Of a DNA stretch of 64,000 nucleotides, positions 9,015-17,070 are shown in pieces. The notes below the pieces were generated by a model. It ran no database searches. It was not told the origin of the DNA and was given only the letters and a program-made list of their open reading frames with translations. A program made the translations under genes and the position numbers. Source of the stretch: Tardiphaga sp. P9-11 (GTDB lineage: Bacteria > Pseudomonadota > Alphaproteobacteria > Rhizobiales > Xanthobacteraceae); assembly GCF_008329525.1 (NCBI RefSeq), contig NZ_NPKQ01000004.1, positions 62,001-126,000 on the forward strand, written 5' to 3'. The first letter of the stretch is position 1. Every line of letters begins with the position of its first letter.

Positions 9015-9036
9015 ACTTCGACGCTAATCAAAGTAT
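9013..9036. promoter_or_regulatory. Candidate operator of the ArsR-like regulator
   Basis: ATACTT and AAGTAT form a perfect inverted repeat with a 12-base spacer, overlapping the regulator's start codon in the divergent gap to the NIPSNAP gene. Autoregulatory ArsR-type operators commonly sit here; binding is inferred. Confidence 0.4.
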
Positions 9037-9084
9037 TGCAGTCGATCAAGCGGCTATATCGAGGCATCTGCAAAGGGAGCTGTC

Positions 9085-9393
9085 ATGACGATCACTGTCT
9101 TCATTCGCTATCAGATTGATCCGTTCAAACGCGAATTGTTTGAAGCCTATGCCAGGCGCTGGCTGACGATCATTCCGAAATGCGGTGGCGATCTACTGGG
9201 CTATTGGATGCCGCATGAAGGAACGAACAACATCGCATTCGGCCTGATCTCGTTCCTAAATCTGGCGTCCTATGAAGCCTATCGCGCCAGATTGCGCAGC
9301 GACGCGGACGGCGTCGCGAATTTTGCTTCGGCCGAGGAGCACCAGTTCATCCTCGCGGAGGAACGCACGTTCCTGCGTCAGGTGACCGCATAA
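9085..9393 (+). CDS. NIPSNAP family protein
   Basis: A 102-residue protein of the NIPSNAP/dimeric alpha-beta barrel type: it begins with [12 protein letters not shown], has the family's YWMPHEG and the later [12 protein letters not shown]. Such proteins are small dimers; bacterial members have no settled activity and are often paired with regulators or oxidoreductases. AGGGAGC stands nine bases before the ATG. It is divergent from an ArsR-like regulator with a shared 70-base control region, which suggests that the regulator controls it. Confidence 0.8.
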   Translation: MTITVFIRYQIDPFKRELFEAYARRWLTIIPKCGGDLLGYWMPHEGTNNIAFGLISFLNLASYEAYRARLRSDADGVANFASAEEHQFILAEERTFLRQVTA

Positions 9394-9453
9394 TCCATGC
9401 GCAACAAAGCCGCGGGTATTGATGCCCGCAGCCTTGTCTGCCCGATCGCGCCG

Positions 9454-9918
9454 TTACTTCGGCGCGCCGCCCTTCGAGCTGTCGATCTCGGTGCCGGTCG
9501 GAGCCGATTGCGGAGCCTGCGGTCGTGCTGGTGCCGCACCGGTCGTGACGCCCCGCTGGCTATTGGTCGGCGTGACGTCCCGCACGCCGGGAGCCACTGG
9601 CGGCTTCGAATAGGAATCCGCGATGTTGTTGGTTGGCGCCGGCGCCTTTGGCGTGCTGTCCTGCGTCGCCGGCGCGGATTGGGATGCGGTCTTCGTCGGG
9701 TCGCCCGGATTCATCGATGTATTGTTAAGGCCGTAGAATACGGCGCCGAGCAAGACAACAATGCCAAGTGCATAAATAGCCATGCGGCTACCGCTGGCGG
9801 ACCCTTCCGCGAGTTCGGGATCGGCCTGCAGCTCATTATCGAGCCGCGCCGGATTGCGAATGTCGTCATCGGCGGGAGTCGGACGATACGGGTCGTTGGG
9901 GTTGGGGATATTCGCCAT
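9454..9918 (-). CDS. Single-span membrane protein with Pro/Thr/Ala-rich periplasmic tail
   Basis: A 154-residue protein: a polar cytoplasmic start with NPNDPYRPTPADDD (an opening seen in many Bradyrhizobium hypothetical proteins), one membrane helix at about 45-65 (MAIYALGIVVLLGAVFYGL), and a low-complexity tail rich in Pro, Thr, Ala, Ser and Gln. No catalytic motif is visible. AGGAGGACTC before the ATG at 9918 fixes the start. Upstream is a GGAAC-N17-GTT match, suggesting control by the general stress sigma factor EcfG. Similar in architecture to the small protein at 10799-11047. Confidence 0.7.
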   Translation of the reverse strand: MANIPNPNDPYRPTPADDDIRNPARLDNELQADPELAEGSASGSRMAIYALGIVVLLGAVFYGLNNTSMNPGDPTKTASQSAPATQDSTPKAPAPTNNIADSYSKPPVAPGVRDVTPTNSQRGVTTGAAPARPQAPQSAPTGTEIDSSKGGAPK

Positions 9919-9943
9919 GTCGAGTCCTCCTTTGCGGCAAGAC

Positions 9944-9968
9944 AACCGCTAAGCGATGGGCAGGTTCC
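9944..9968 (-). promoter_or_regulatory. Candidate sigma-EcfG (general stress) promoter
   Basis: On the minus strand GGAAC (9968-9964) is followed after 16 bases by GGTT (9947-9944), matching the alphaproteobacterial stress consensus GGAAC-N17-GTT. The start codon of the downstream gene lies 26 bases beyond. The first base of the -10 differs from the ideal CGTT. Confidence 0.5.
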
Positions 9969-10085
9969 GGAAATTTGCCACCGCAGACCGCGTCTCGTGC
10001 GACAATGCGGCGCGATCGGCACCTGCTCATCAGTTGTTAAGGCCTGACTGCGAGTCTGAGGCGATTGTTGATTCGCAGAAGGCGT

Positions 10086-10802
10086 ATGGCGGCCCGAATG
10101 TTCGATACGATTATCCTCCTTACGGGTCCCGCTGAGCACTCGGTCTTTACAACGTTGCTCCGTGGTCACAATCCCGACCTGACCGTGCTGCCTGTTTTCA
10201 CCGCCGAAGATCTGGCTGCGATCGAGCCAGACTGGCTGCGCCGTGCGCGATTAATCTCGTTCACCACCGGTGTGATTGTTCCGGGCGCGATTCTCGATCA
10301 GCTCGGCTTTGGTGCCTACAATTTCCATCCCGGCCCGCCGCAATATCCCGGCCGGGCTCCGGCGCAGTTTGCGCTTTACGATCACGCGACCGACTTCGGC
10401 TGTACGGTCCATCGCATGATTGCACGCGTCGATGCCGGACCGATCGTGGATGCTGAGGCGTTCCCAATTCCAGCTGACATCAGTGGCGCCGGTCTGGAAG
10501 AGCTCGCTTATACGAGGCTTGTGCAAACGTTCTGGCGCATGGCGCGCGTACTCGCGACGCAGCCGGAGCCGCTGATCGAGCGTGCGTTGCGCTGGGGTAG
10601 CAAGCGCCATGCACGCAAGGCCTATGAACAGATCTGCGATGTCCCGGTGACCATCGCAAGGGACGAACTCGCGCATGGCGTCAAAGTCCTCGGCGCCGAT
10701 CATTTCGGTATCGTGCCAACAATCGGTCTGCACGGTTTTCAGTTTCGGGTGGTCGTCCCCGAAACTGAAAGCGCTGCCACGAACGAAGCAGCCGAAGCCT
10801 AG
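10086..10802 (+). CDS. Formyltransferase-fold protein of unknown substrate
   Basis: A 238-residue protein with the N-terminal catalytic domain of formyltransferases such as methionyl-tRNA formyltransferase and GART. The signature is present: YNFHPGPPQYPGRAP supplies the catalytic Asn and His, and VDAGPIVD the Asp, so an active N10-formyl-THF or related transferase is plausible. The tRNA-binding C-terminal domain of Fmt is absent and the protein is shorter than Fmt, so it is not the housekeeping enzyme. I chose the ATG at 10086 (AGAAGG four bases upstream); a TTG at 10065 and an ATG at 10098 are alternatives. Its 3' end overlaps the convergent small gene by four bases. Confidence 0.75.
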   Translation: MAARMFDTIILLTGPAEHSVFTTLLRGHNPDLTVLPVFTAEDLAAIEPDWLRRARLISFTTGVIVPGAILDQLGFGAYNFHPGPPQYPGRAPAQFALYDHATDFGCTVHRMIARVDAGPIVDAEAFPIPADISGAGLEELAYTRLVQTFWRMARVLATQPEPLIERALRWGSKRHARKAYEQICDVPVTIARDELAHGVKVLGADHFGIVPTIGLHGFQFRVVVPETESAATNEAAEA

Positions 10803-11047
10803 CGGTTGGCCGCGAAGCTCTGGTGCTGCGCGGGCGGGGGTGCTGACGTGAGTCTGCCGGCTGCCTTACCGTTGAATTCATAAAGCAGGAAACTCAGCAC
10901 CACGAGCAATCCAACGCCAATGATGGCCTTGGTCGGCTTGTGGTCGTGTTCTTCGCCGCAATCCGGATGGTAGGCGCCGTCATTCGATACCAAATCGCTG
11001 CCGGCGAGTTCAGGCTGCGACGGCCAGTTATGCAAGTTCTGGTTCAT
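10799..11047 (-). CDS. Small single-span membrane protein
   Basis: An 82-residue protein with a polar N-terminus containing HPDCGEEHDHKP, one membrane helix near 41-58 (AIIGVGLLVVLSFLLYEF) and a short Pro/Gln-rich tail. The His/Cys/Asp cluster before the helix might bind metal, but this is only a compositional remark. AAGGAG precedes the ATG. It lies head-to-head with the KaiC-like operon and may share a stress-promoter arrangement with it. No family recognised. Confidence 0.65.
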   Translation of the reverse strand: MNQNLHNWPSQPELAGSDLVSNDGAYHPDCGEEHDHKPTKAIIGVGLLVVLSFLLYEFNGKAAGRLTSAPPPAQHQSFAANR

Positions 11048-11080
11048 TTCCGTTCTCCTTGCCTGATGTCGTCAGACACC

Positions 11081-11105
11081 AATGGCGCGCAAAGGCCGAC
11101 GTTCC
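11081..11105 (-). promoter_or_regulatory. Weak candidate sigma-EcfG promoter, divergent from that of the KaiC operon
   Basis: On the minus strand GGAAC (11105-11101), a 16-base spacer and CATT (11084-11081): one mismatch from the CGTT of the EcfG consensus. It would serve the small membrane protein gene whose ATG is at 11047. The support is modest. Confidence 0.3.
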
Positions 11106-11178
11106 GTTTAATGGCCGCCATTTGCGGGATGCTGCTTGCATATAAGAAGGCATCTCAAAATATTTCCGAAAAAGCCTT

Positions 11179-11203
11179 GGAACCCATTCCTCGCTGGCGC
11201 GTT
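11179..11203 (+). promoter_or_regulatory. Sigma-EcfG (general stress response) promoter of the KaiC-like operon
   Basis: GGAAC at 11179-11183, a 16-base spacer, then CGTT at 11200-11203: an exact match to the consensus GGAAC-N16/17-CGTT used by the alphaproteobacterial stress sigma factor. The start codon of the downstream gene is 45 bases further on. Confidence 0.7.
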
Positions 11204-11248
11204 TCAGCATCCCACCGTCGTGGGTGATACCTTAGGGGCAGTTTCGGA

Positions 11249-12736
11249 ATGAGTGGTGATAACGGCCGGTTTGCAACCGGCGTACCGGGTCTCGATGCGA
11301 TCCTGGGCGGAGGCGTTTTCGACGGCGGCATCTACATCATTCAGGGCGCCCCAGGCGCCGGAAAAACGATTCTGGGCAACCAGATCTGTTTTGCCCAGGC
11401 TGCCCAGGGCCGCAACGCGCTTTACATCACGCTGCTCGCGGAGAGCCATGCTCGCATGATCGGGCATATGCGGCGGATGACCTTCTTCGATGAAGCTGCA
11501 ATCCCGGATCGTATGTCCTATGTCGGCGCCTTCAAGACGCTGGAAGACGACGGGCTGCGCGGCCTGCTCGACGTGGTCCGCCGCGAGGTTCGCACCCGCA
11601 AGGCCAGCATCCTCGTGCTCGATGGCCTCATCACCGTGCACGAGAAGGCGCGCTCCGAGCTTGAGCTGAAGAAGTTCATCCACGAACTTCAGACCCAGGC
11701 TGCCTTCAGCAACTGCACCATGTTCCTGCTGACCAGCGCGTTCGATGCAGATGCGCATCCGCCTGAGCATACGATGGTGGATGGTCTGATCGAGTTGCAG
11801 TCGTCGCTGCACGGCCGCCGCGCCGAGCGCTCGCTGCAGGTTCATAAATTGCGTGGCAGCTGGTTCATGGGCGGCAAACACGCCTATCGGATCACCGAAA
11901 ACGGCCACGCCATCTATCCACGGATTGAGGCGCTGTTGGAGACGCCGAGTGTCTGGGACAGCGCCGACGGTCCGATGGTCTCCGTCGGCATCGGCGGCGT
12001 CGACAAGATGCTCGGCGGCGGTGTCGATACGCATTCGGTGACGGTGGTGCTCGGCCCGTCGGGCTCAGGAAAGACCACGGCTGGTCTTCAGTTCCTCACC
12101 GGCGGTCCCGCAAGTGAACCGGCGATGCTGTTCGGGTTTCACGAAAATCCGATGTCGTTGCGCATCAAGGCCGACAGCCTCAAGCTGCCGCTGAAATCGC
12201 GGGGCGACAAAGTCACGCTGATGTGGCGTCCGCAGACAGAAGCCGTGCTCGACGAGGTCGCAACCGAGCTGCTTTCGACCATCAGGCAGAACGGCGTGCG
12301 CCGTCTGGTGATCGATGGCATCGAAGGCTTCTCGAAGCTCACCGACGAAAAGGAGCGCATCGGCTCTTTTTTGTCGGCGCTGTGCAACGAGTTGCGCGCA
12401 CTCGGTGTTACCACGCTGGCGACGGCAGAAACCGATCACGCTGGCATGACACCCGGGCAGCCGCTCAAGGGGGTCAACCAGACGGGTCTCTCGGCAGTTG
12501 CCGAGAACATCATTGCGCTGCATCTCGCAGCCCTGCGCTCGGAAAACCATCGTCTGATGACCATTCTGAAATCGCGTGACCGCCGGACCGATATGCGCAT
12601 GCGCCGCTTTGAAATTCTCGATGGCGGCATCGTTCTCGATGCCAATTTCCAGAGCGCGGAGCGCATCCTCAGGGACATTTCAAGTCAAGGACCTGCACCA
12701 ACTCCATCTACGGATCTCAAGTTGACTGGAGAATAG
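11249..12736 (+). CDS. Double-domain KaiC-like RecA-fold ATPase
   Basis: A 495-residue protein with two RecA/KaiC domains in tandem. Domain 1 has Walker A GAPGAGKT (33-40) and Walker B ILVLDGL (121-127); domain 2 has GPSGSGKT (269-276) and RLVIDGI (352-358). Both ATP sites look intact. Where cyanobacterial KaiC has paired catalytic glutamates there is one Glu in each domain (TLLAESHA, GFHENPMS), and no clear Ser-Thr autophosphorylation pair near the C-terminus, so clock function should not be assumed. It belongs to the broad KaiC-like signalling ATPases of non-cyanobacteria. A stress-type promoter precedes it and a receiver-domain gene follows two bases after its stop. Confidence 0.9.
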   Translation: MSGDNGRFATGVPGLDAILGGGVFDGGIYIIQGAPGAGKTILGNQICFAQAAQGRNALYITLLAESHARMIGHMRRMTFFDEAAIPDRMSYVGAFKTLEDDGLRGLLDVVRREVRTRKASILVLDGLITVHEKARSELELKKFIHELQTQAAFSNCTMFLLTSAFDADAHPPEHTMVDGLIELQSSLHGRRAERSLQVHKLRGSWFMGGKHAYRITENGHAIYPRIEALLETPSVWDSADGPMVSVGIGGVDKMLGGGVDTHSVTVVLGPSGSGKTTAGLQFLTGGPASEPAMLFGFHENPMSLRIKADSLKLPLKSRGDKVTLMWRPQTEAVLDEVATELLSTIRQNGVRRLVIDGIEGFSKLTDEKERIGSFLSALCNELRALGVTTLATAETDHAGMTPGQPLKGVNQTGLSAVAENIIALHLAALRSENHRLMTILKSRDRRTDMRMRRFEILDGGIVLDANFQSAERILRDISSQGPAPTPSTDLKLTGE

Positions 12737-12738
12737 CG

Positions 12739-13104
12739 GTGCGAACTGTCCTGATTGTCGAGGACGAATGGGCGATCGCCGACTGGCTCGAAGTCCTGTT
12801 GAGCGAATACGCCTTCAATGTCCTCGTGGCCGGCAACGGCCGTGAGGCGCTCGACATTCTGCATCGGGACACCCCCGATCTCGTGCTTACCGATTTCATG
12901 ATGCCGTTCCTCGACGGCGCCGGCCTGATCGCAGCGATGGGGCAGGACGAACGTCTTCGCAGCATTCCGGTGGTGGTCATGACCTCGTTGCTGGAGCATG
13001 TCGTGCGCGACCGGGCAGGGCATTTCCGCGCCTATCTGCGCAAGCCGTTTCGCGAAGCCGATCTGATGAAGATCATTGGCGAGATTTTCCCGGACGAAGC
13101 CTGA
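12739..13104 (+). CDS. CheY-like single-domain response regulator coupled to the KaiC-like gene
   Basis: A 121-residue receiver domain without output domain: acidic pair in VEDE (8-10), phospho-acceptor Asp52 in LTDFMMP, Thr82 in VMTSLLE and Lys102 in LRKPFRE, so phosphorylation chemistry is intact. It starts with GTG two bases after the TAG of the KaiC-like gene, with its ribosome site (GGAGAAT) inside that gene's end: translational coupling and joint stoichiometry are likely. No histidine kinase is adjacent, so the phosphodonor is unknown. It probably works with the KaiC-like ATPase through protein contact. Confidence 0.9.
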   Translation: MRTVLIVEDEWAIADWLEVLLSEYAFNVLVAGNGREALDILHRDTPDLVLTDFMMPFLDGAGLIAAMGQDERLRSIPVVVMTSLLEHVVRDRAGHFRAYLRKPFREADLMKIIGEIFPDEA

Positions 13105-13390
13105 ACCTTTTATATCTGTCGTGCTGCACTGCACTGTCGCGCGATGCCGTTACGTCCTTGCGCCCAAGGCCTTGGCGGCGACACAACGTGACGAACACAC
13201 CGGCCGCTTTCATCACGAAGTTGCGTTCTTTGGACGCGGGGCTCCATTGCCCAGAATTGTGGTGCGCCCCGTTCAAAATCCAACATAGACTGTTTCTAAG
13301 GGAGTCGAACGACCCCAGATAATCAGGCGCGAGCAGGCTGGATTGACGCAATCCGGGCGATAGCCCGAGGCCGCAGTGGCGAGGGTGGGA

Positions 13391-16300
13391 ATGGGAATTA
13401 ATCAAGGCGCGATCAGTCTCGATCAGAAATACACCCAGGGCTCCGGCCATATCTTCCTGACCGGCATTCAGGCGCTGGTGCGGCTGCCGATGGCACAGGT
13501 CCGCAGGGACCGTGCGGCGGGTCTCAACACTGCGGCCTTCGTTACCGGCTATCGCGGTTCGCCGCTCGGCGGCTATGACCAGCAACTGACGGCGGCGCGG
13601 AAACATCTCGATCAGTACGGCGTCAAATTCCAGCCCGGCGTCAACGAAGATCTCGCGGCCACCGCGATCTGGGGCACCCAGCAGCTCAATCTGTCGCCCG
13701 GCGCCGAATATGATGGCGTTGTCGGCATCTGGTACGGCAAGGGCCCCGGCGTCGATCGTTGTGGCGACGTCTTCCGCCATGGCAATGCCGCCGGCTCGGC
13801 GAAATTCGGTGGCGTGCTGTGTCTCGCTGGCGACGATCATGGCGCCAAGTCCTCCACCGTGCCGCATCAGTCCGACCATGCCTTCATATCGGCGCTGATG
13901 CCCTATCTTTACCCGTCGTCGATCCACGAGATGATTGAGATGGGTCTGCTCGGCATTGCGATGTCGCGCTATTCCGGCTGCTGGGTCGGCATGAAGGTGA
14001 TCACCGAAACCGTGGAAACCACGGCGGAGATCAACCTCAACGACGAGATGACGCCGTTCAATATTCCCACCGATTTCGAAATGCCGGCGGATGGTCTGAA
14101 CCTGCGCTGGCCGGACGACCGCTATGTGCAGGATCGCCGCCTGCAGGACTACAAGGGCTTTGCCGCCATCGCCTTTGCCCGTGCCAACAACATCAACCGC
14201 GTCACCATGGACTCGCCGAATGCGCGCTTCGGCATCATGGCCTCCGGCAAGAGCTATGAGGACGTGCGCCAGGCGCTGCGCGAACTCGGCATCACAGAAG
14301 AGGTCGCCGCGAAAATTGGTCTGCGCCTCTACAAGATCGGCATGCCGTGGCCGCTGGAGCCGGAAGGCGTGCGCAAATTCGCAGTGGGTCTCGAGGAAAT
14401 CTTCATCGTCGAAGAGCGCCGCGAAATCGTCGAGAATCAGGTCAAGCAGGAACTGTTCAACTGGCGTGACGATGTGCGGCCACGCATCATCGGCAAGATG
14501 GATGACAAGGACCATCGCTTCCTGCCATTCGCCGAGGAGCTGAGCGTCGCCAAGGTGGCGACCTCGCTGGTGGATCGCCTGCTGGCGATGGAGATCGATC
14601 CGGATATCGCAGCACTGCTGCGCGCCAAGGCCGACTGGTTTCACGGCCGCGAAGCGTCGCAGGTCCAGAACGTGGTGCCCATCACGCGCACGCCGTATTT
14701 CTGCTCGGGCTGCCCGCACAACACCTCGACCAAGGTGCCGGAGGGCTCGCGCGCGCTGGCCGGCATCGGCTGCCATTTCATGTCGCTGTGGATGGACCGC
14801 TCCACCGAGACCTTCACCCATATGGGCGGCGAGGGCGTGCCGTGGACCGGCATCGCGCCGTTCACCAAGGAGAAGCATATCTTCGCCAATCTCGGCGACG
14901 GCACCTACTTCCATTCCGGCTCGCTGGCGATCCGCCAGTCGATCGCCTCCAAGGCCAACATCACCTACAAGATCCTCTACAACGACGCCGTCGCCATGAC
15001 CGGCGGCCAGAAGCATGACGGCGAGTTGTCGCCGCAGCAGATCACCTTCCAGCTTCATTCCGAGGGCATTCGCGAGATCTATCTCGTGTCGGAAAATCCC
15101 GACCTCTATCCGGCGAGCACCATCGCGCCGGGCACCAAGCTGGCGCATCGCGACGAACTCGACAGCGTGATGAAGGCGTGCCGCGAAGTGCCGGGCTGTT
15201 CGGCCATCGTGTTCGTGCAGACCTGCGCGGCCGAAAAGCGTCGCCGTCGCAAGAAGGGTATTCTCGAAGACCCGCAGCGCCGCGTCATCATCAATCCTGC
15301 GGTCTGCGAAGGCTGCGGCGATTGCTCGGTGCAGTCGAACTGCATTTCGGTGGAGCCGCTGGAGACCGCGCTGGGTCGCAAGCGCACCATCAACCAGTCG
15401 TCCTGCAACAAGGACTATTCATGCCTCAAGGGCTTCTGCCCATCCTTCGTCACTGTCGATGGCGGCAAGCTGAAGCGCAAGGCGCCTGTCGAACTCGGCA
15501 CCATCGGCGCGTTGCCGGAGCCGGCCACGCGGCCGTCGCTCGACAAGCCCTATAACGTTGCGGTTGGCGGTGTTGGCGGTACCGGTGTGCTGACCATCGG
15601 CGCGCTGCTCGGCATGGCCGCGCATATCGAAGGCAAGGCCTCGATGATCCTCGACATGTCAGGGTTGGCGCAGAAGGGCGGCGCGGTGCTCAGCCACGTG
15701 CGTCTCGCCAACGACACCGGCGATGTGACCTGTTCGCGCATCGTCACCGGCACGGCCGATGTCCTGATTGCAGCCGATGAAGTCGTAGCGATCGCCAAGG
15801 ACACGATCTCGCTCTGCGAGAGCTCGCGCACTTATGGCATCGTCAACACCCATCTCATTCCGATCGCGGATTTCGTGCGTAACCGCGACTTCAATTTCCA
15901 GTCCCGCAAGGTCAACAACGTGCTGGAAATGTCGCTGCGCAAGGAATCGACATTCCTCGACTTTACCAAGGCCTCCGAAGCGCTGCTTGGCGATTCCATT
16001 GCCACCAACATGATGATGATGGGATTTGCCTATCAGCAGGGACTGCTGCCGCTGCAGGCGGCGTCCATCGAGCAGGCCATCGAGCTCAACGGCGTCTCGA
16101 TCAAGATGAACATGCTGGCGTTCCAGTTGGGGCGTCTGGCGGCCGCCGATCCGGCGCGGTTGGCAGACATGCTCAAGGGTGCCGACGAGACCATCGCGCC
16201 GAAGACGCTGGACGATATGTCGCTCGATGAGATCGTCGCCCATCGCAGCGGACTGCTCACCGACTATCAGAATGGCAAGCTCGCCCAGCGCTACCAGGCA

Positions 16301-16879
16301 ATGGTCGATCTGGTCCGTGAGGCCGCGATGCGCGGTGGTTATGATGATGAACTGCCGCGTGCCGTGGCGATCAACTATGCCAAACTGCTCGCCTATAAGG
16401 ACGAATACGAGGTCGCGCGGCTCTATACCGATGGCAAGTTCGAGAAGCAGCTGCGCGATCAGTTCGAGGGCGACGTCAAGATCAACTTCAATCTCGCGCC
16501 GCCGATGCTGCCGGGTACCGATGCGTCGGGGCGTCCGAAGAAACGCGCGTTCGGCGCCTGGATGCTGCCGCTGTTTCGTATTCTGGCGAAGCTGCGCATC
16601 TTGCGCGGCACGCCGCTGGATGTGTTCGGCTACAGTGCCGACCGCAAACTGGAGCGCGACCTGATCGCCGGCTACGAGAAGGACGTTGCCACGGTGTTGA
16701 ACCTGTTGTCACCGCTGACGGTGGATACGGCCGTGCAGTTCCTCTCGCTGCCGGACAGCATCCGCGGCTACGGTCCTGTGAAGGAAGCCTCGGTCAAGGC
16801 GGCGAAAGCACGTTATGCCGAACTCGCCAAGGACCTCGCCAATCCGCCGCCGGTGCCGCGCCAGATCGCGGCGGAGTAG
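13391..16879 (+). CDS. Indolepyruvate:ferredoxin oxidoreductase-type 2-oxoacid oxidoreductase, fused alpha and gamma parts
   Basis: A 1162-residue single-chain enzyme that would convert an aryl or branched 2-oxoacid plus CoA into acyl-CoA and CO2, passing electrons to ferredoxin. Domains in order: N-terminal TPP pyrimidine domain (GYRGSPLGGYD near 53), TPP-diphosphate domain (LGDGTYFHSG near 502, then NDAVAMTGGQ), a ferredoxin-like cysteine region (CEGCGDCSVQSNC near 638, with CNKDYSCLKGFC), the gamma/catalytic domain (VGGVGGTGVL near 725), and the family's C-terminal domain. The ATG at 13391 matches the usual MGINQG start; a GTG lies five codons upstream. Aerobic alphaproteobacteria use such enzymes in Phe/Trp or phenylacetate-type catabolism; the substrate here is not shown. 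Bases 13105-13390 upstream hold no gene. Confidence 0.9.
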   Translation: MGINQGAISLDQKYTQGSGHIFLTGIQALVRLPMAQVRRDRAAGLNTAAFVTGYRGSPLGGYDQQLTAARKHLDQYGVKFQPGVNEDLAATAIWGTQQLNLSPGAEYDGVVGIWYGKGPGVDRCGDVFRHGNAAGSAKFGGVLCLAGDDHGAKSSTVPHQSDHAFISALMPYLYPSSIHEMIEMGLLGIAMSRYSGCWVGMKVITETVETTAEINLNDEMTPFNIPTDFEMPADGLNLRWPDDRYVQDRRLQDYKGFAAIAFARANNINRVTMDSPNARFGIMASGKSYEDVRQALRELGITEEVAAKIGLRLYKIGMPWPLEPEGVRKFAVGLEEIFIVEERREIVENQVKQELFNWRDDVRPRIIGKMDDKDHRFLPFAEELSVAKVATSLVDRLLAMEIDPDIAALLRAKADWFHGREASQVQNVVPITRTPYFCSGCPHNTSTKVPEGSRALAGIGCHFMSLWMDRSTETFTHMGGEGVPWTGIAPFTKEKHIFANLGDGTYFHSGSLAIRQSIASKANITYKILYNDAVAMTGGQKHDGELSPQQITFQLHSEGIREIYLVSENPDLYPASTIAPGTKLAHRDELDSVMKACREVPGCSAIVFVQTCAAEKRRRRKKGILEDPQRRVIINPAVCEGCGDCSVQSNCISVEPLETALGRKRTINQSSCNKDYSCLKGFCPSFVTVDGGKLKRKAPVELGTIGALPEPATRPSLDKPYNVAVGGVGGTGVLTIGALLGMAAHIEGKASMILDMSGLAQKGGAVLSHVRLANDTGDVTCSRIVTGTADVLIAADEVVAIAKDTISLCESSRTYGIVNTHLIPIADFVRNRDFNFQSRKVNNVLEMSLRKESTFLDFTKASEALLGDSIATNMMMMGFAYQQGLLPLQAASIEQAIELNGVSIKMNMLAFQLGRLAAADPARLADMLKGADETIAPKTLDDMSLDEIVAHRSGLLTDYQNGKLAQRYQAMVDLVREAAMRGGYDDELPRAVAINYAKLLAYKDEYEVARLYTDGKFEKQLRDQFEGDVKINFNLAPPMLPGTDASGRPKKRAFGAWMLPLFRILAKLRILRGTPLDVFGYSADRKLERDLIAGYEKDVATVLNLLSPLTVDTAVQFLSLPDSIRGYGPVKEASVKAAKARYAELAKDLANPPPVPRQIAAE

Positions 16880-16892
16880 GGCTCTTGCTTTT

Positions 16893-16933
16893 CCCTCCCC
16901 CTAGCGCGGCGCAGCCGCGCGACGTGGGGAGGG
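16893..16933. repeat. Long hairpin repeat (CCCTCCCC...GGGGAGGG)
   Basis: Outer arms CCCTCCCC and GGGGAGGG enclose an inner perfect hairpin GCGCGGC-gca-GCCGCGC. There is no T-run, so it looks like one of the interspersed palindromic elements of this group rather than a standard terminator, though it sits 14 bases after the oxidoreductase stop. Confidence 0.6.
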
Positions 16934-17070
16934 ATTCCACGAACGCCTATGCGTCATCGCAGATGTGAATATCAAACAGCCACTGTGCTTCAGACATGCG
17001 TCATCACCCCTGTTGTTTGCGGCGCGGGGGCGCCGTCGTCTGCTGCATTCCGGCTCTCATTCAAGAGGGC

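Noticed and set aside
11249-13104. A true circadian clock operon
   Set aside because: No kaiA or kaiB, no paired catalytic glutamates and no evident Ser-Thr phosphosites in the KaiC-like protein.
13073-15148. A 691-codon minus-strand frame opposite the oxidoreductase gene
   Set aside because: Antisense shadow of a clearly coding plus-strand gene; composition is His/Arg/Gln-rich with no domain.
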